The notes under the pieces are model-generated. The model saw only the letters and a program-made list of their open reading frames with translations, was not told the origin of the DNA and searched no databases. A stretch of 64,000 bases of DNA from an uncultured bacterium (GTDB lineage: Bacteria > Bacillota > Clostridia > Oscillospirales > Oscillospiraceae), in the NCBI GenBank assembly GCA_947643715.1, contig CANRXB010000002.1, positions 40,489 to 104,488 of the forward strand, in the 5' to 3' direction. Position 1 is the stretch's first letter; every line of letters starts with the position of its first letter. The translations under genes and the position numbers were made by a program. Positions 37,746 through 48,014 of this stretch are shown here, in pieces.

Positions 37746-38234
37746 ATGGAATTGAGTCTACAATGGCTGACACAGACCATGGCGGGGGAGTTCCTCCTCA
37801 CCGTACTGGTGTCCATGATCCCGGTGGTGGAGCTGCGGGGGGGCATCCCTTTCGGCGTCACCGCCGGGCTCCCGGTGTGGGCGGCGTTCATCGCCGCCGT
37901 CATCGGCAACCTCATCCCCGTCCCCTTCATCATCGTCTATATCCGGCGCATCTTCCAATGGATGCGCCGGCGTATGCCCCGGCTCAACGGCATGGTGGAC
38001 AAGCTGGAGCGCAAGGCCCACCTCAAGGGACAGCGGGTGACCAAGTACAAGTACCTGGGGCTGGCCGTGTTCGTGGCCATCCCCCTGCCCGGCACCGGGG
38101 CGTGGACGGGCTCGCTGGCGGCCGCCTTCCTCGACATGCCCTTGCGCAAGGCCATCCCCTCGGTGATCGCGGGGGTGCTGATCGCGGGCATGGCCATCAG
38201 CATCCTGACCTACGGCGTCACCAGCCTGTTCTAA
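37746..38234 (+). CDS. Small multidrug export-like membrane protein (COG2426-type)
   Basis: VSMIPVVELRGGIPFGVTAGLPVWAAFIAAVIGNLIPVPF...AIPLPGTGAWTGSLAA. Confidence 0.8.
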   Translation: MELSLQWLTQTMAGEFLLTVLVSMIPVVELRGGIPFGVTAGLPVWAAFIAAVIGNLIPVPFIIVYIRRIFQWMRRRMPRLNGMVDKLERKAHLKGQRVTKYKYLGLAVFVAIPLPGTGAWTGSLAAAFLDMPLRKAIPSVIAGVLIAGMAISILTYGVTSLF

Positions 38235-38306
38235 AAGGGCCGCGCCGGTGACAAAGCGCCCCCCACCGTCATAGAATGCCGTGGACTTGAAAAGGAGGCG
38301 GCGGAT

Positions 38307-38618
38307 ATGACGGAGATCCTTCAATCCCTGGCGGCGGTGCTGGCGGCTTTCGGGCTGGTGAGCCTGGGGTGGCTGGCGGTGGGCGCGCTCCTGCTGCCGG
38401 GGGTATGTCCCGCACGGATGGTGGTGGCCGCACGGGGGGACGGCTCCGGCCTGGAGCAGACCATCAAGGCCCTGCTGTGGCTGCGCCGCACCGGATTATG
38501 GTGGGGCGAGGTGGTCATCGAGGACTGCGGGCTGGACGCGGACGGCGCGGCGCTGGCCAACGCCCTGGCCCAGCGCAACGGCGTGGTGTTCTCCCGAGAC
38601 GATATCGATTGCATCTGA
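38307..38618 (+). CDS. Hypothetical protein with one N-terminal TM
   Basis: TM segment then a short domain (ARGDGSGLEQTIKALLWLRRTGLWWGEVVIEDCGLDADG). Confidence 0.6.
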   Translation: MTEILQSLAAVLAAFGLVSLGWLAVGALLLPGVCPARMVVAARGDGSGLEQTIKALLWLRRTGLWWGEVVIEDCGLDADGAALANALAQRNGVVFSRDDIDCI

Positions 38619-38662
38619 CGGGCACAGCCGCCCGACACCACATCAGAAAAGAGGAAAACGAC

Positions 38663-40159
38663 ATGGGACTCAACGAGACCTTGGCCGAGCTGGCCGGGCT
38701 GCAAAAAAAGCTGTACGCCTTCCAAACGGCGTCCTCCTCGCTGTATCTGGACGCCACCACCACCGCCCCCAAGGACACCGCCGAAGGGCGCGGGGTGGCC
38801 CTGGGGATCCTGGCCGGGGAACGGCACGACCTGCTCACCGCCTCAGAGACGGGGGCCCTGCTGGACCTTTTGTGGTCGCAGAAGGACGCGCTGGACCAGC
38901 TCCACCGCCGGCAGGTGGAGGAGCTGAGGCGGGAGCGCGACAGGCTCACCCGCATCCCGGCGGACGAGTATACGCGATATGCCATGCTCACCAACAAGGC
39001 GGGCGACGTGTGGCGCCGGGCCAAGGAGCAAAACGATTTCGAGCTGTTCCGCCCGGTCCTGGAGGAGCTGGTGGCCTACAACATCAAGTTCGCCGGCTAC
39101 TACGACAGCGTCAAAGCCCCCTACGACGCTTTGCTCGACGAGTATGAGCGGGGCGTGGACATGGAGCGTCTGGACAGCTTCTTCGCCACCCTGCGGGCGC
39201 GCATCGTCCCCTTGCTCCAGGCCATCGGGGAAAAGGAGCCGCCCGACGACAGCTTCCTGCGGCGGCACTACCCCGTGGAGGGACAGCGCAAGCTCTCCGA
39301 CCATCTCATGCAGGTGCTGGGGCTGGACCGGGCCCACTGCGCCATCGGGGAAACGGAGCACCCTTATACGCTGGAGTTCAACAACAAGGACGTGCGCATC
39401 ACCACCCACTATCACGAGGACGATGTGGCCTCCTCCATGTACTCCGTCATCCACGAGGGGGGACATGCCAAATACGAGCTGGGCATCTCCGACGACGTGC
39501 AGTACACCTGCCTGGCCGGAGGTGTGTCCATGGGGGTCCACGAGAGCCAGTCCAGGTTCTATGAGAACCTGATCGGCCGTTCCCTCCCCTTCATCCAGGC
39601 GATCTTCCCCAAGATGCAGGAGCTTTTCCCGGAGCAGCTCGGCGACGTGACGGCGGAGCAGTTCTACCGGGCGGTGAACAAGGTCCAGCCATCCCTCATC
39701 CGGACCGAGGCGGACGAGCTCACCTATTGCCTGCACACCATGGTGCGCTATGAGATCGAGAAGCAGCTCATCGGCGGCACATTGCAGGTCAAGGACGTGC
39801 CGGAGGTCTGGGCGCGCCTGTACCAAGAGTATCTGGGGGTGGACGTGCCCGATGACAGGCAGGGCTGCCTCCAGGACAGCCATTGGTCCGGCGGGGCCTT
39901 CGGCTACTTCCCCTCCTACGCCCTCGGCAGCGCCTACGGGGCCCAGATGCTGCGGGAGATGGAACGGGACATCGACGTATGGGGCCCGGTGTCCAGGGGC
40001 GATCTGTCCCAGGTGTCCGAGTGGCTGCGGGAGAAGGTCCACCGGTTCGGCGGACTGCTGGAGCCCGCTGACGTGGTGAAGAACGCCTGCGGCGACCTCG
40101 ACCCCACGGTGCTCACCGACTACCTGGAACGCAAGTACCGCGCATTGTACGGATTGTGA
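38663..40159 (+). CDS. M32 family metallocarboxypeptidase
   Basis: HEGGHAKYELG (HExxH), HESQSRFYENLIGRS, NKVQPSLIRTEADELTYCLH. Confidence 0.93.
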   Translation: MGLNETLAELAGLQKKLYAFQTASSSLYLDATTTAPKDTAEGRGVALGILAGERHDLLTASETGALLDLLWSQKDALDQLHRRQVEELRRERDRLTRIPADEYTRYAMLTNKAGDVWRRAKEQNDFELFRPVLEELVAYNIKFAGYYDSVKAPYDALLDEYERGVDMERLDSFFATLRARIVPLLQAIGEKEPPDDSFLRRHYPVEGQRKLSDHLMQVLGLDRAHCAIGETEHPYTLEFNNKDVRITTHYHEDDVASSMYSVIHEGGHAKYELGISDDVQYTCLAGGVSMGVHESQSRFYENLIGRSLPFIQAIFPKMQELFPEQLGDVTAEQFYRAVNKVQPSLIRTEADELTYCLHTMVRYEIEKQLIGGTLQVKDVPEVWARLYQEYLGVDVPDDRQGCLQDSHWSGGAFGYFPSYALGSAYGAQMLREMERDIDVWGPVSRGDLSQVSEWLREKVHRFGGLLEPADVVKNACGDLDPTVLTDYLERKYRALYGL

Positions 40160-40167
40160 GGGCAGCG

Positions 40168-40716
40168 ATGGGAACAGATCTCACTTCGATCGCAGATCAG
40201 GCCAGGACCGCGGTCACGCAGCTCCTGGACCTTGCCGCACTGGACCGGGGGGACCTCCTGGTGGTGGGCTGCTCTTCCTCCGAGGTGCTGGGGGGACACA
40301 TTGGGAAAGCCTCCAGCCGCGAAGCGGCGGACGCAGTGTTCCAAGGCATCTACCCCGTCGTACAAGAGCGGGGGATCCATCTCGCCGCCCAATGCTGCGA
40401 ACATCTGAACCGGGCCCTCATCGTCGAACAGGAATGTGCCCGGCAGTACGGCTATGAGCCGGTGTGCGTGGTGCCCCAGCCCAAGGCCGGAGGCTCCTTC
40501 GCCGCCCGGGCCTGGGCCGCTTTCGAGCGTCCCACGGCGGTGGAGCACGTCCGTGCCCATGCCGGGCTGGATATCGGCGGCACGCTGATCGGGATGCACC
40601 TGCGGGAAGTGGCCGTGCCGGTACGGCTGGGCCTGGACCACATCGGCCAGGCCATCCTGCTGTGCGCCCGCACCCGGCCCAAATATATCGGCGGGAGCCG
40701 GGCGGTATACGGATGA
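40168..40716 (+). CDS. UPF0340 / TIGR01440 family protein (YwlG-like)
   Basis: LLVVGCSSSEVLGGHIGKASS...AQCCEHLNRALIVE...HAGLDIGGTLIGMHLREVAVPVR. Confidence 0.85.
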   Translation: MGTDLTSIADQARTAVTQLLDLAALDRGDLLVVGCSSSEVLGGHIGKASSREAADAVFQGIYPVVQERGIHLAAQCCEHLNRALIVEQECARQYGYEPVCVVPQPKAGGSFAARAWAAFERPTAVEHVRAHAGLDIGGTLIGMHLREVAVPVRLGLDHIGQAILLCARTRPKYIGGSRAVYG

Positions 40717-40721
40717 AATGG

Positions 40722-40754
40722 AACGGGGCGCGGCTCATGCAGCCGCGCCCCGTT
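40722..40754. terminator. Hairpin between convergent genes
   Basis: AACGGGGCGCGGCT / AGCCGCGCCCCGTT. Confidence 0.65.
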
Positions 40755-40806
40755 GCTGTTCCGATCCGGGCCGGGACACCCGGCCATATGCGGACGAGCT
40801 CGTCCG

Positions 40807-42885
40807 TCAGCGGGCCAGGATGGTCCCGATCTCCTTTTCCCCGGCGGCTTCGTCGAACACCACCACGCTGCCGAAGCCGTGGCACCCTCCGGCCTGGAAG
40901 ATGTCGGCGGGGCAGGCGTACTCCTGGTGCGCCACGGCCAGCACCCAGCTCCTCCCTCCCTTGCGCACCCGAAGGGCCTCAATCAGATCGTGGCCGAACC
41001 GGACGCCGCTGGATCTGGAGCTCACGGGCAGCTCCTCCACCTCGACGGACTCCCGCGCCTCCCTCCGGTCCAGGACGAGCACGGAAAAGACGCTGGTGAA
41101 GCCCTGCCCCTGGATGACGGTCTCCAAAACGGCGTTCTCCTGCGCCTGATTGTAATGGCGCGAGATCCGCCCGGCGCGCAGCGATGCCGCGATGGGCGCG
41201 GTGGAGATCTGATGGAGCTGCGCCGTGCAGTTCCGCCCCTCCCAATGCGCCACGCCGCCCTCCAGGCGGAGCGTCCCCGTCTCTCCCCAGTGGAAAAACT
41301 GGCGGTAGGTGTGAGGAGCGCTGGAATAGAACTCGTCCGCCACCACGAGCACGTCTGGCTTGAGGAAGATGAGCCGCCGCTCCACGAACACGCCCTGCCG
41401 GTACCAGCCCAGGTGCCCGCTCTCAAGATACCCATACCGGCCGTCGTGGTAGGACGTCCCGCCCACCGCCCGGCTCAAACCTTCACTCCCCCAGCTATCC
41501 TTGCAGACATAGAGCTCCGCCCCGTCCACCGCCACCGTGTTGTGGCCGGACAGCTCCTTGAACGCCCGGCGGTGGGGGCCGTAGACATAGGTATACCGCC
41601 CGCTGTCGCACAGCACGTCCTCTCCATAGGCGGACACGTCGAGATGCAGCTTGTCGGCGTGCCCGTGGCCCGCGCCCAGCGGCCCGCAGTGGGACCGCAC
41701 CCAGACGTCCTGCGCCCCCCAGCCGGAACGGAGGATATGGTTCCCGCTGTCCGCCAAAGAGAAGTCGGTCTGGGGCGGGGTCCGGGCGTCCATCGCCTCA
41801 TAGCGCTCCGCCCCTTCCGCGCCCAGCTCCCACAAGCTGTCCAGATCCAGCCGGGGATACCCTGCGAAACGCAGGACCTCGTCCTGAAAGACCGCAGCGG
41901 CCAGGGTCATCAGGTCCCTCTGGTCGATATCGTCGCTGTCCCCCATCATGGGCTCGCAGCCGTCGGGCTTTTGCCACGCCATCGCCGCACGGGCCATGGC
42001 GTGGACACGCTCCTCCATCCCTTGGGGAAGCTCGGACCCGCTCCGGCGGGCCAGGAGCACGACGTCCAGATAGCACCGCAGAACCTCGTTGTGGTACATG
42101 GGGGATTGCTCCCAATGCACGCCGTCGGGATAGACCTGGACCCGCAGCGTCTGGTCCAGCCGCTCCAGCGCGGTACGGCGGTACGCCTGCGCGCGCGGGC
42201 CCTCCGGCAAATAGCAGCCCGCCACGAACAGGCCATGGTTGGCCAGCACGCCCCAATTGCTGATGAGGTGGAAGGTGTCCCACACCCCCACGATATATTC
42301 GGCGTGTTCCGTGAGGGAGCGCAGGAAGCGGTCCATGACCTCCTGTGTGATGTGTCCGCTGCCCTCGAAATATCCCATGGCCTTGCACCAGTTCTCCATG
42401 CGGATGCCGGCCTCTATGGTGCGCCACGCCTTCTCACACGTGGGATCGTCCCTGCGCACCGTGTCCACCCATCGGACCAACTGACCGGCGAAGGCTTTGG
42501 CGTACTTCTCGTCCCCGGTGACGGCATAGGCTTGGCCCATACAGGGCCAGAACCGCATCCGGTTGAAGGCATAGACGAATTCCGGGTCGTCCCCGGGCTG
42601 GCGCAGCCAGTCGATGGGTCCATGGAACACCTCGGGCACATGGGTCTGCTCCATGTCCCAGCGGAGCTGGAACACGAACTTGTTCTCTGCCGCCAGATCT
42701 GCCGTGCGCAGCACCGTGTCCAACTCCTCCCGGCACCAGGTCCGGGCATACTGCGCGGTGGCCCCCCTGTCGCCGGGGGACATGCGGCGATACCGCTCGA
42801 AAAATAATTTGGGGTCCACAGGCTCCCTCCTCCATCGCTGCGGACAGCCGTCAGACGCGGCCGGCCGCTCTTCGTTCCCTGCCAT
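40807..42885 (-). CDS. Heparinase II/III-family polysaccharide lyase-like protein
   Basis: FHLISNWGVLANHGLFVAG; LGAGHGHADKLHLDVSAYGEDVLCDSGRYTY; beta-rich C-terminus. Confidence 0.85.
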   Translation of the reverse strand: MAGNEERPAASDGCPQRWRREPVDPKLFFERYRRMSPGDRGATAQYARTWCREELDTVLRTADLAAENKFVFQLRWDMEQTHVPEVFHGPIDWLRQPGDDPEFVYAFNRMRFWPCMGQAYAVTGDEKYAKAFAGQLVRWVDTVRRDDPTCEKAWRTIEAGIRMENWCKAMGYFEGSGHITQEVMDRFLRSLTEHAEYIVGVWDTFHLISNWGVLANHGLFVAGCYLPEGPRAQAYRRTALERLDQTLRVQVYPDGVHWEQSPMYHNEVLRCYLDVVLLARRSGSELPQGMEERVHAMARAAMAWQKPDGCEPMMGDSDDIDQRDLMTLAAAVFQDEVLRFAGYPRLDLDSLWELGAEGAERYEAMDARTPPQTDFSLADSGNHILRSGWGAQDVWVRSHCGPLGAGHGHADKLHLDVSAYGEDVLCDSGRYTYVYGPHRRAFKELSGHNTVAVDGAELYVCKDSWGSEGLSRAVGGTSYHDGRYGYLESGHLGWYRQGVFVERRLIFLKPDVLVVADEFYSSAPHTYRQFFHWGETGTLRLEGGVAHWEGRNCTAQLHQISTAPIAASLRAGRISRHYNQAQENAVLETVIQGQGFTSVFSVLVLDRREARESVEVEELPVSSRSSGVRFGHDLIEALRVRKGGRSWVLAVAHQEYACPADIFQAGGCHGFGSVVVFDEAAGEKEIGTILAR

Positions 42886-42888
42886 ATG

Positions 42889-44043
42889 TCACCAATACGG
42901 GTCCCAGTCCCCGGCCAGCCGGGTGAGCGCCTCCATATAGTAGAGATCTCCCCAGGAGGTGCACTCGTCCACCCCCTCGGGGATGCAGGTGTTATACGGG
43001 CTCTTCTTACTATAGGTCCCGTGGAGGATGAGGCCCGTGCCCTCGACAGGCTGGGGCACCGCATAGCTCTCCGCGAGGCTGCCCACCATCTCCCGGGCCA
43101 GCTCCTCATAGCCATGGCCCTCCTCCCTGGGAAGGATACGCGCCGCTTCCAGCAGGCCGCAGGCCACGATGGCGGCAGAGGAGGAGTCTCGAGGCTCGCC
43201 GCTGTCCGGCTGGAAGAGCATGTCCCAGCACGGCACCATATCCTCCGGCAAGCGGGCGAGGTAGAACTCCAGCGCCCGCTTGAAGGTGTCCAGCGCCTTG
43301 GGGTCCCCGGTGTCCCGATAGCTCAGGATGGAGCCATACACCCCCCACGCCTGTCCCCGGGCCCAAAAGCTGTCGTCCCGGTAGCCCTGGCAGGTGCGGC
43401 CATGTCCCGACGTGCCGTCCTTGTTCATATAGAAGGTGTGGAAGGTGGAGCCGTCGGGCCGGAAGGAGTTGGCCATGCAGGTGGCGGTATGCCGCCTGGC
43501 GATGTCCGCGTATCTCTCGTCTCCGGTCTCCCTGCCCGCCCAGTATAGCAGGGGCAGGTTCAGCAGGCAATCGATGATGAAGCGGTAATCGGACTCAGCG
43601 CCCATCTGTCCCCACGCCTGGAGGAACTCCCCTTTGGGCTGGAAGCGGCTGATGAGCTGATCTGCCGCCAGAATGGCGGCTTCCCGGGCCATCGCGTCCC
43701 CGGTGAGCTTGTACGCTGCTACACAGGACGGCGTGTACAGGAAGCCCATATCGTGGTGGGCCACCTGGATCTTTTCCACGATGCGCCGGTGGAAGCTCTC
43801 CACCAGCGCCATGCCCGTCCGGCGGAACGCATCGTCCCCGGTGCGCTCATAGGCCAGCCACACCTCTCCCGGCCAGAAGCCGCAGGTCCATTCGAGGTTG
43901 TCGCAGGCAGCATAGATACCGTCCACGCTGGAATGGTCCTGGCACCTTGTGGTATACCTCGGCAGGTTGAGCCGCACCTGCTCCACGGCCTTGTCCAGCG
44001 CGGCGCACACCTGTACGTCGGTGATGGGAAGGGGTCTCGTCAT
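42889..44043 (-). CDS. GH88 unsaturated glucuronyl hydrolase
   Basis: NLEWTCGFWPGEVWLAYERTGD...HHDMGFLY...DDSFWARGQAWGVYG...SWGDLYYMEAL. Confidence 0.88.
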   Translation of the reverse strand: MTRPLPITDVQVCAALDKAVEQVRLNLPRYTTRCQDHSSVDGIYAACDNLEWTCGFWPGEVWLAYERTGDDAFRRTGMALVESFHRRIVEKIQVAHHDMGFLYTPSCVAAYKLTGDAMAREAAILAADQLISRFQPKGEFLQAWGQMGAESDYRFIIDCLLNLPLLYWAGRETGDERYADIARRHTATCMANSFRPDGSTFHTFYMNKDGTSGHGRTCQGYRDDSFWARGQAWGVYGSILSYRDTGDPKALDTFKRALEFYLARLPEDMVPCWDMLFQPDSGEPRDSSSAAIVACGLLEAARILPREEGHGYEELAREMVGSLAESYAVPQPVEGTGLILHGTYSKKSPYNTCIPEGVDECTSWGDLYYMEALTRLAGDWDPYW

Positions 44044-44237
44044 AAGGACACCTCTTTCTCATGATAGCGTCAAGGAGCGGATGCCGGCCCGCTCCTTGGT
44101 GGTATGTGGAAGTATGATGCTATTCTACCCTCTCGGGCCGCTGCTGGCAATACCCTGGAGGAACTTATTTTCTCCGCACCGGGGACGCTTCCGCAGTGGC
44201 CGGCCCTCCCTCCCGGCCTTTGCCCTATCCAAAAATA

Positions 44238-44268
44238 TATACTTTTTCCATGTCATCCTATACTTTTT
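44238..44268. promoter_or_regulatory. Two direct repeats TATACTTTTT spaced 21 bp in the divergent intergenic region
   Basis: Copies at 44238-44247 and 44259-44268, in an AT-rich segment between divergent genes. Confidence 0.5.
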
Positions 44269-44465
44269 GTCGCTTTTTATGAGGACCGATCTCTTTTTTA
44301 TTGACGATCGATAGAGATCAACGTAACATATCCTAATGACGGCGGCAGAGCGGACTCGCTCCAAGGGCGGTCTTCGTCCCGGCGACGCCGCTCAGGAGGC
44401 CGAGGGCCGCTCTTCCAGATATCCTATACAGGGACCACAGCGACGCTGCGAAAGGAGATCCTGCC

Positions 44466-45305
44466 ATGACGAGATTCACACTGTCTGTTCTGAACGCTGC
44501 GGGGGAAACGACCGCCTCCGCCACCGGCCAAGGGGAGGTCTGGCTGGTATATGGGCCTGAATACGCTCCCGGCGACCGGCTCCGCCTGGACTGCTCCGAT
44601 CCCGACCAGTTCATCGTGCTCCAACTGGACGACGCTCTGCCCCCCGCCTACGTATATTGTAAGGGATCGGGCTGCGATTATCCCGTCCCCTACGGGGAAG
44701 CCCGGAAGATCTTTTCCAGCCGCGCTTTCGCCGGGACGCAGCACTATCTCCATGTCCGGCTCGCCACCCCGGCGGAGATCTCCCAGCGCAGGGACTTGGC
44801 CTTGAACCCCTGGGCCACCCACGAACCGGGCGGCCCCCTCCCCTTTGCCTTCGCCAATGTGGAGACCCGGGGCGAGATGGTGTTCGCGGCCAAGAACGCC
44901 ATCGACGGACTGAAGGCCAACGACTCCCATGGAGCATGGCCTTACACCAGTTGGGGCATCGACCGGGATCCTAAGGCGGCTTGGCGGCTGGACTTCGGCC
45001 GGGCGGTGGAATTGGACGAGGCCGTTTTCTACCTACGGGCAGATTTCCCCCATGACGCATGGTGGCGGGAGGCCACTCTCCACTTCTCCGACGGTTCTAG
45101 GCTCACCGTCCCGTTGGAAAAGACGGGGACCGGGCAGCGCTTCCCCTTCTCCCCCCGGCAGGTGGAGTGGGTGACGCTGGACACACTGATCAAAGCGGAC
45201 GATCCCTCCCCTTTCCCCGCCCTGACCCAGCTCGGGCTGTGGGGCAGGGAGACGGCGGAGACGCTGGCCCGCTTCGGGCCGGTCCCCTCCCGGACCATCT
45301 ACTGA
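44466..45305 (+). CDS. Carbohydrate-binding-like protein (F5/8 type C-like region)
   Basis: AIDGLKANDSHGAWPYTSWGIDRDPKAAWRLDFGRAVELDEAVFYLRADFPHDAWWREATLHFSDGS. Confidence 0.65.
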   Translation: MTRFTLSVLNAAGETTASATGQGEVWLVYGPEYAPGDRLRLDCSDPDQFIVLQLDDALPPAYVYCKGSGCDYPVPYGEARKIFSSRAFAGTQHYLHVRLATPAEISQRRDLALNPWATHEPGGPLPFAFANVETRGEMVFAAKNAIDGLKANDSHGAWPYTSWGIDRDPKAAWRLDFGRAVELDEAVFYLRADFPHDAWWREATLHFSDGSRLTVPLEKTGTGQRFPFSPRQVEWVTLDTLIKADDPSPFPALTQLGLWGRETAETLARFGPVPSRTIY

Positions 45306-45333
45306 CGTCCGTCCGCCTCAGCTCCAAGGACGA

Positions 45334-45367
45334 AACGCCCGGCCTCCACAGATGGAGGCCGGGCGTT
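45334..45367. terminator. Bidirectional terminator
   Basis: AACGCCCGGCCTCC / GGAGGCCGGGCGTT. Confidence 0.7.
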
Positions 45368-45401
45368 GGATCTTTTTGGATATACGACGCCGCAAGCAGG
45401 C

Positions 45402-46835
45402 TCACAGCCCGAAATACCGCGCCGCGTTCTCGTAGCAGATCCCTTCCACGATCTTCTTCAGGGACGCCTCATGGCAGGGGTACTCGCCGTTCTCCACCCA
45501 ACCGCCGATGAGCTCGCACAAGATGCGGCGGAAATAGTCGTGCCGGGCGTAGGACAGGAAGGAACGGGAGTCGGTGAGCATACCCACGAAGTTGCCCAGC
45601 AGCCCCAGGTTGGCCAGGGAGCGCAACTGCGCCTGCATCCCGGACTTGGTGTCATTGAACCACCAGGCGGAGCCGTGCTGGATCTTGCCGGGGATCTCGT
45701 CGCTCTGGAAGCAGCCCAGCAGGGTGCCGAGCTGTTCGTTATCGGCCGGGTTGAGGGAATAGAGGATCGTCTTGGGGCACTCTCCGGTGGCGTCCAGGGC
45801 GGACAGGAACTGGGCGACGGCACCGCCGCAGGTGTTCTGGGCGATCATGTCGAAGCCGGTGTCCGCCCCCATCTTGGCGAACATCCGCTCGTTCATGTTG
45901 CGCAGGCAGGAATAGTGGAGCTGCATGACGATGTCCAGCCGGTGATAGGCCCGGCCCAGGCACAACAGGACCGTGGTCTGATAGCCCTCGACCTCCTCCA
46001 AGGTGAGCGCCTCTCCTGCCATGGCCTTGCGGAAGGCTGCGTCCGCCTGCTCCATGGTGCAGGGACGGAAGGGCACATAGTCCAGGCCGTGGTCGCTGGC
46101 CCTGCACCCCCGCCTCTCGAAGAACTCCAGCCGCTCCACCAGGGTGTCGCACACCTGCCGGGCGCTGGTGAGGCTCTCCTTGCCCACGCTGTCGGCCAGC
46201 TTGCCGATGTAGTCGGCGAAGCCGGGCTTGTTGATGTTGACCGCCTTGTCCGGGCGGAAGGAGGGGCACACCTTCACCTCGATGGAGGGATCAGCGGCGA
46301 TCTTCTCGTGCCACTCCAGGGTGTCGATGGGGTCGTCGGTGGTGCCGATCATGGCCACATTGGCCTTCTTGATGATGCCGCGGGCCGTGAGGTCCGGATC
46401 GTTGCGCAGCTTGTCGTTGCAGAAGTCCCAGCACTCCTGGGCCGTCTGCGTGGTAAGGGGCTTGTCGTAGCCGAAGAACTGCCGCAGCTCCAGGTTGCAC
46501 CAGTGGTACATGGGGTTGCCGATGGCCATCTCCAGGGTCTCGGCGAACTTCATGAAGCGTTGGAACCCGGGCTTGGAGCCGGAAACGTAGTCCTCGCTCA
46601 CCCCATTGGAGCGCATGAGGCGCCACTTGTAATGGTCGCCGAAATAGGCGCCGTCCGGGCCCTGCCCGCCCAGCCAGACCTCCGCCAAGTCGTTGAAACG
46701 GCGGTCCTCGTAGATCTCGCGGGGCGGGATATGGCAGTGGTAGTCCACCAAAGGCATGGCGGCGGCATAGTCGTGATAGAGATGCCGGGCAGTCTCGGTG
46801 CCCAGCAGGAAATCCTTGTCCATAAAGTCTTTCAT
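45402..46835 (-). CDS. uxaC: Glucuronate isomerase
   Basis: MKDFMDKDFLLGTETARHLYHDYAAAMPLVDYHCHIPPREIYED...MLTDSRSFLSYARHDYFRRILC. Confidence 0.95.
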   Translation of the reverse strand: MKDFMDKDFLLGTETARHLYHDYAAAMPLVDYHCHIPPREIYEDRRFNDLAEVWLGGQGPDGAYFGDHYKWRLMRSNGVSEDYVSGSKPGFQRFMKFAETLEMAIGNPMYHWCNLELRQFFGYDKPLTTQTAQECWDFCNDKLRNDPDLTARGIIKKANVAMIGTTDDPIDTLEWHEKIAADPSIEVKVCPSFRPDKAVNINKPGFADYIGKLADSVGKESLTSARQVCDTLVERLEFFERRGCRASDHGLDYVPFRPCTMEQADAAFRKAMAGEALTLEEVEGYQTTVLLCLGRAYHRLDIVMQLHYSCLRNMNERMFAKMGADTGFDMIAQNTCGGAVAQFLSALDATGECPKTILYSLNPADNEQLGTLLGCFQSDEIPGKIQHGSAWWFNDTKSGMQAQLRSLANLGLLGNFVGMLTDSRSFLSYARHDYFRRILCELIGGWVENGEYPCHEASLKKIVEGICYENAARYFGL

Positions 46836-46902
46836 GGCGTGTCCTCCCAACAGAAGATAGGATGGCCGCCCGCCCGGTGGGGACAGGCGGCCTGTTCCTG
46901 GT

Positions 46903-47994
46903 TCAGCGTTTGATGTCGTAGTCCATGTCCATCAGGTCCCGGATGACCTCCGCGTCGTCGGTGATGTTGCCGTCGCCGTGGATGGTGTGCTTGATGGCGC
47001 TGCTGGCCACGGCGAAGTCCACCATGTCCTTTGGCTCGTAGCCGTTCATCATGGCGTAGATCAGGCCGCTGGCGAAAGCGTCCCCGCCGCCCACCCGGTC
47101 CAGGATGTTGAAGGTGAAGCGTTTGCTCTCGTAGGTATGCCCCTGATACCACATATAGGCCATCAGGCTGTTCTCGCTGCCGCTGTGGGCGAAGCGCACA
47201 TGGCGGGCGATACATTTCAGGTCGGGGTATCGCTCCACGAAGCGCCGGAACACCTCGTCCTGCTGTTCGTAGCTGGGCTGGAGGGGCATGCCGTCCTTAT
47301 GATCGCCCTTGCTGGGATCGTCCTCGTCCCGCCACAGATGGTAAGGCTCGATCCCCAGCAGCACGTCCACATAGGGCAGGCACTGGGTGCAGAACGTCCG
47401 GGCCCGCTCCCAGCTCCACAAGGCGGAGCGGAAATTGCCGTCGAAGCTGATGGTCATCCCCTTCTCCCTGCCCACCTTCAGGCAATCCAGGGTGAGCTGG
47501 GCGCAGCTCGGGGACAGGGCCGGGGTGATGCCGCTGAGATGGAGCCAATCGAAGCCGTCCAGCAGCGCGTCCAGGTCCACTTTGCTGAGATCGTACTCAG
47601 TGATGGCGCTGTGCTTCCGGTCATAGATCACCTTGCTGGCCCGGATCCCGTAGCCCGCTTCCAGATAATAGCTCCCCAGCCGGTGGGTGGGGGTCTCCTC
47701 CGGGGTGGACAGGATGACGGGGGTGCAGTGCACATCGTTGGAGCGCAGCGCGCGCACGGCGCTCTTGCCCAGGCTGTTGTTGGGCACCACGCTGAAGAAC
47801 GTGCTGTCGATCCCCAGGTTGGCCAGGGCCAGGGCGATGTTGGCCTCGCTGCCGCCGTAGCTGGCCTCGAAGCTGTTGCTCATCCGGATCTTCCCGTAGT
47901 TGGGCGGGGTCAGCCGGAGCATGATCTCCCCGATGGTGATGAACTTTTGGGAGTGCCTGCCCTTGAGCAGAGGGTTGGAGTGTTCCATATCCAT
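46903..47994 (-). CDS. PfkB-family sugar kinase, KDG kinase-like (paralogue 1)
   Basis: FITIGEIMLRLTPPNYG...GGSEANIALALANLG...LDRVGGGDAFASGLIYAMM. Confidence 0.88.
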   Translation of the reverse strand: MDMEHSNPLLKGRHSQKFITIGEIMLRLTPPNYGKIRMSNSFEASYGGSEANIALALANLGIDSTFFSVVPNNSLGKSAVRALRSNDVHCTPVILSTPEETPTHRLGSYYLEAGYGIRASKVIYDRKHSAITEYDLSKVDLDALLDGFDWLHLSGITPALSPSCAQLTLDCLKVGREKGMTISFDGNFRSALWSWERARTFCTQCLPYVDVLLGIEPYHLWRDEDDPSKGDHKDGMPLQPSYEQQDEVFRRFVERYPDLKCIARHVRFAHSGSENSLMAYMWYQGHTYESKRFTFNILDRVGGGDAFASGLIYAMMNGYEPKDMVDFAVASSAIKHTIHGDGNITDDAEVIRDLMDMDYDIKR

Positions 47995-48014
47995 GCCTCC
48001 CAAAGTCCGCCGGA

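Noticed and set aside
35786-37933. 715-aa minus-strand ORF opposite uvrA
   Set aside because: Shadow ORF; uvrA is unambiguous on the plus strand.
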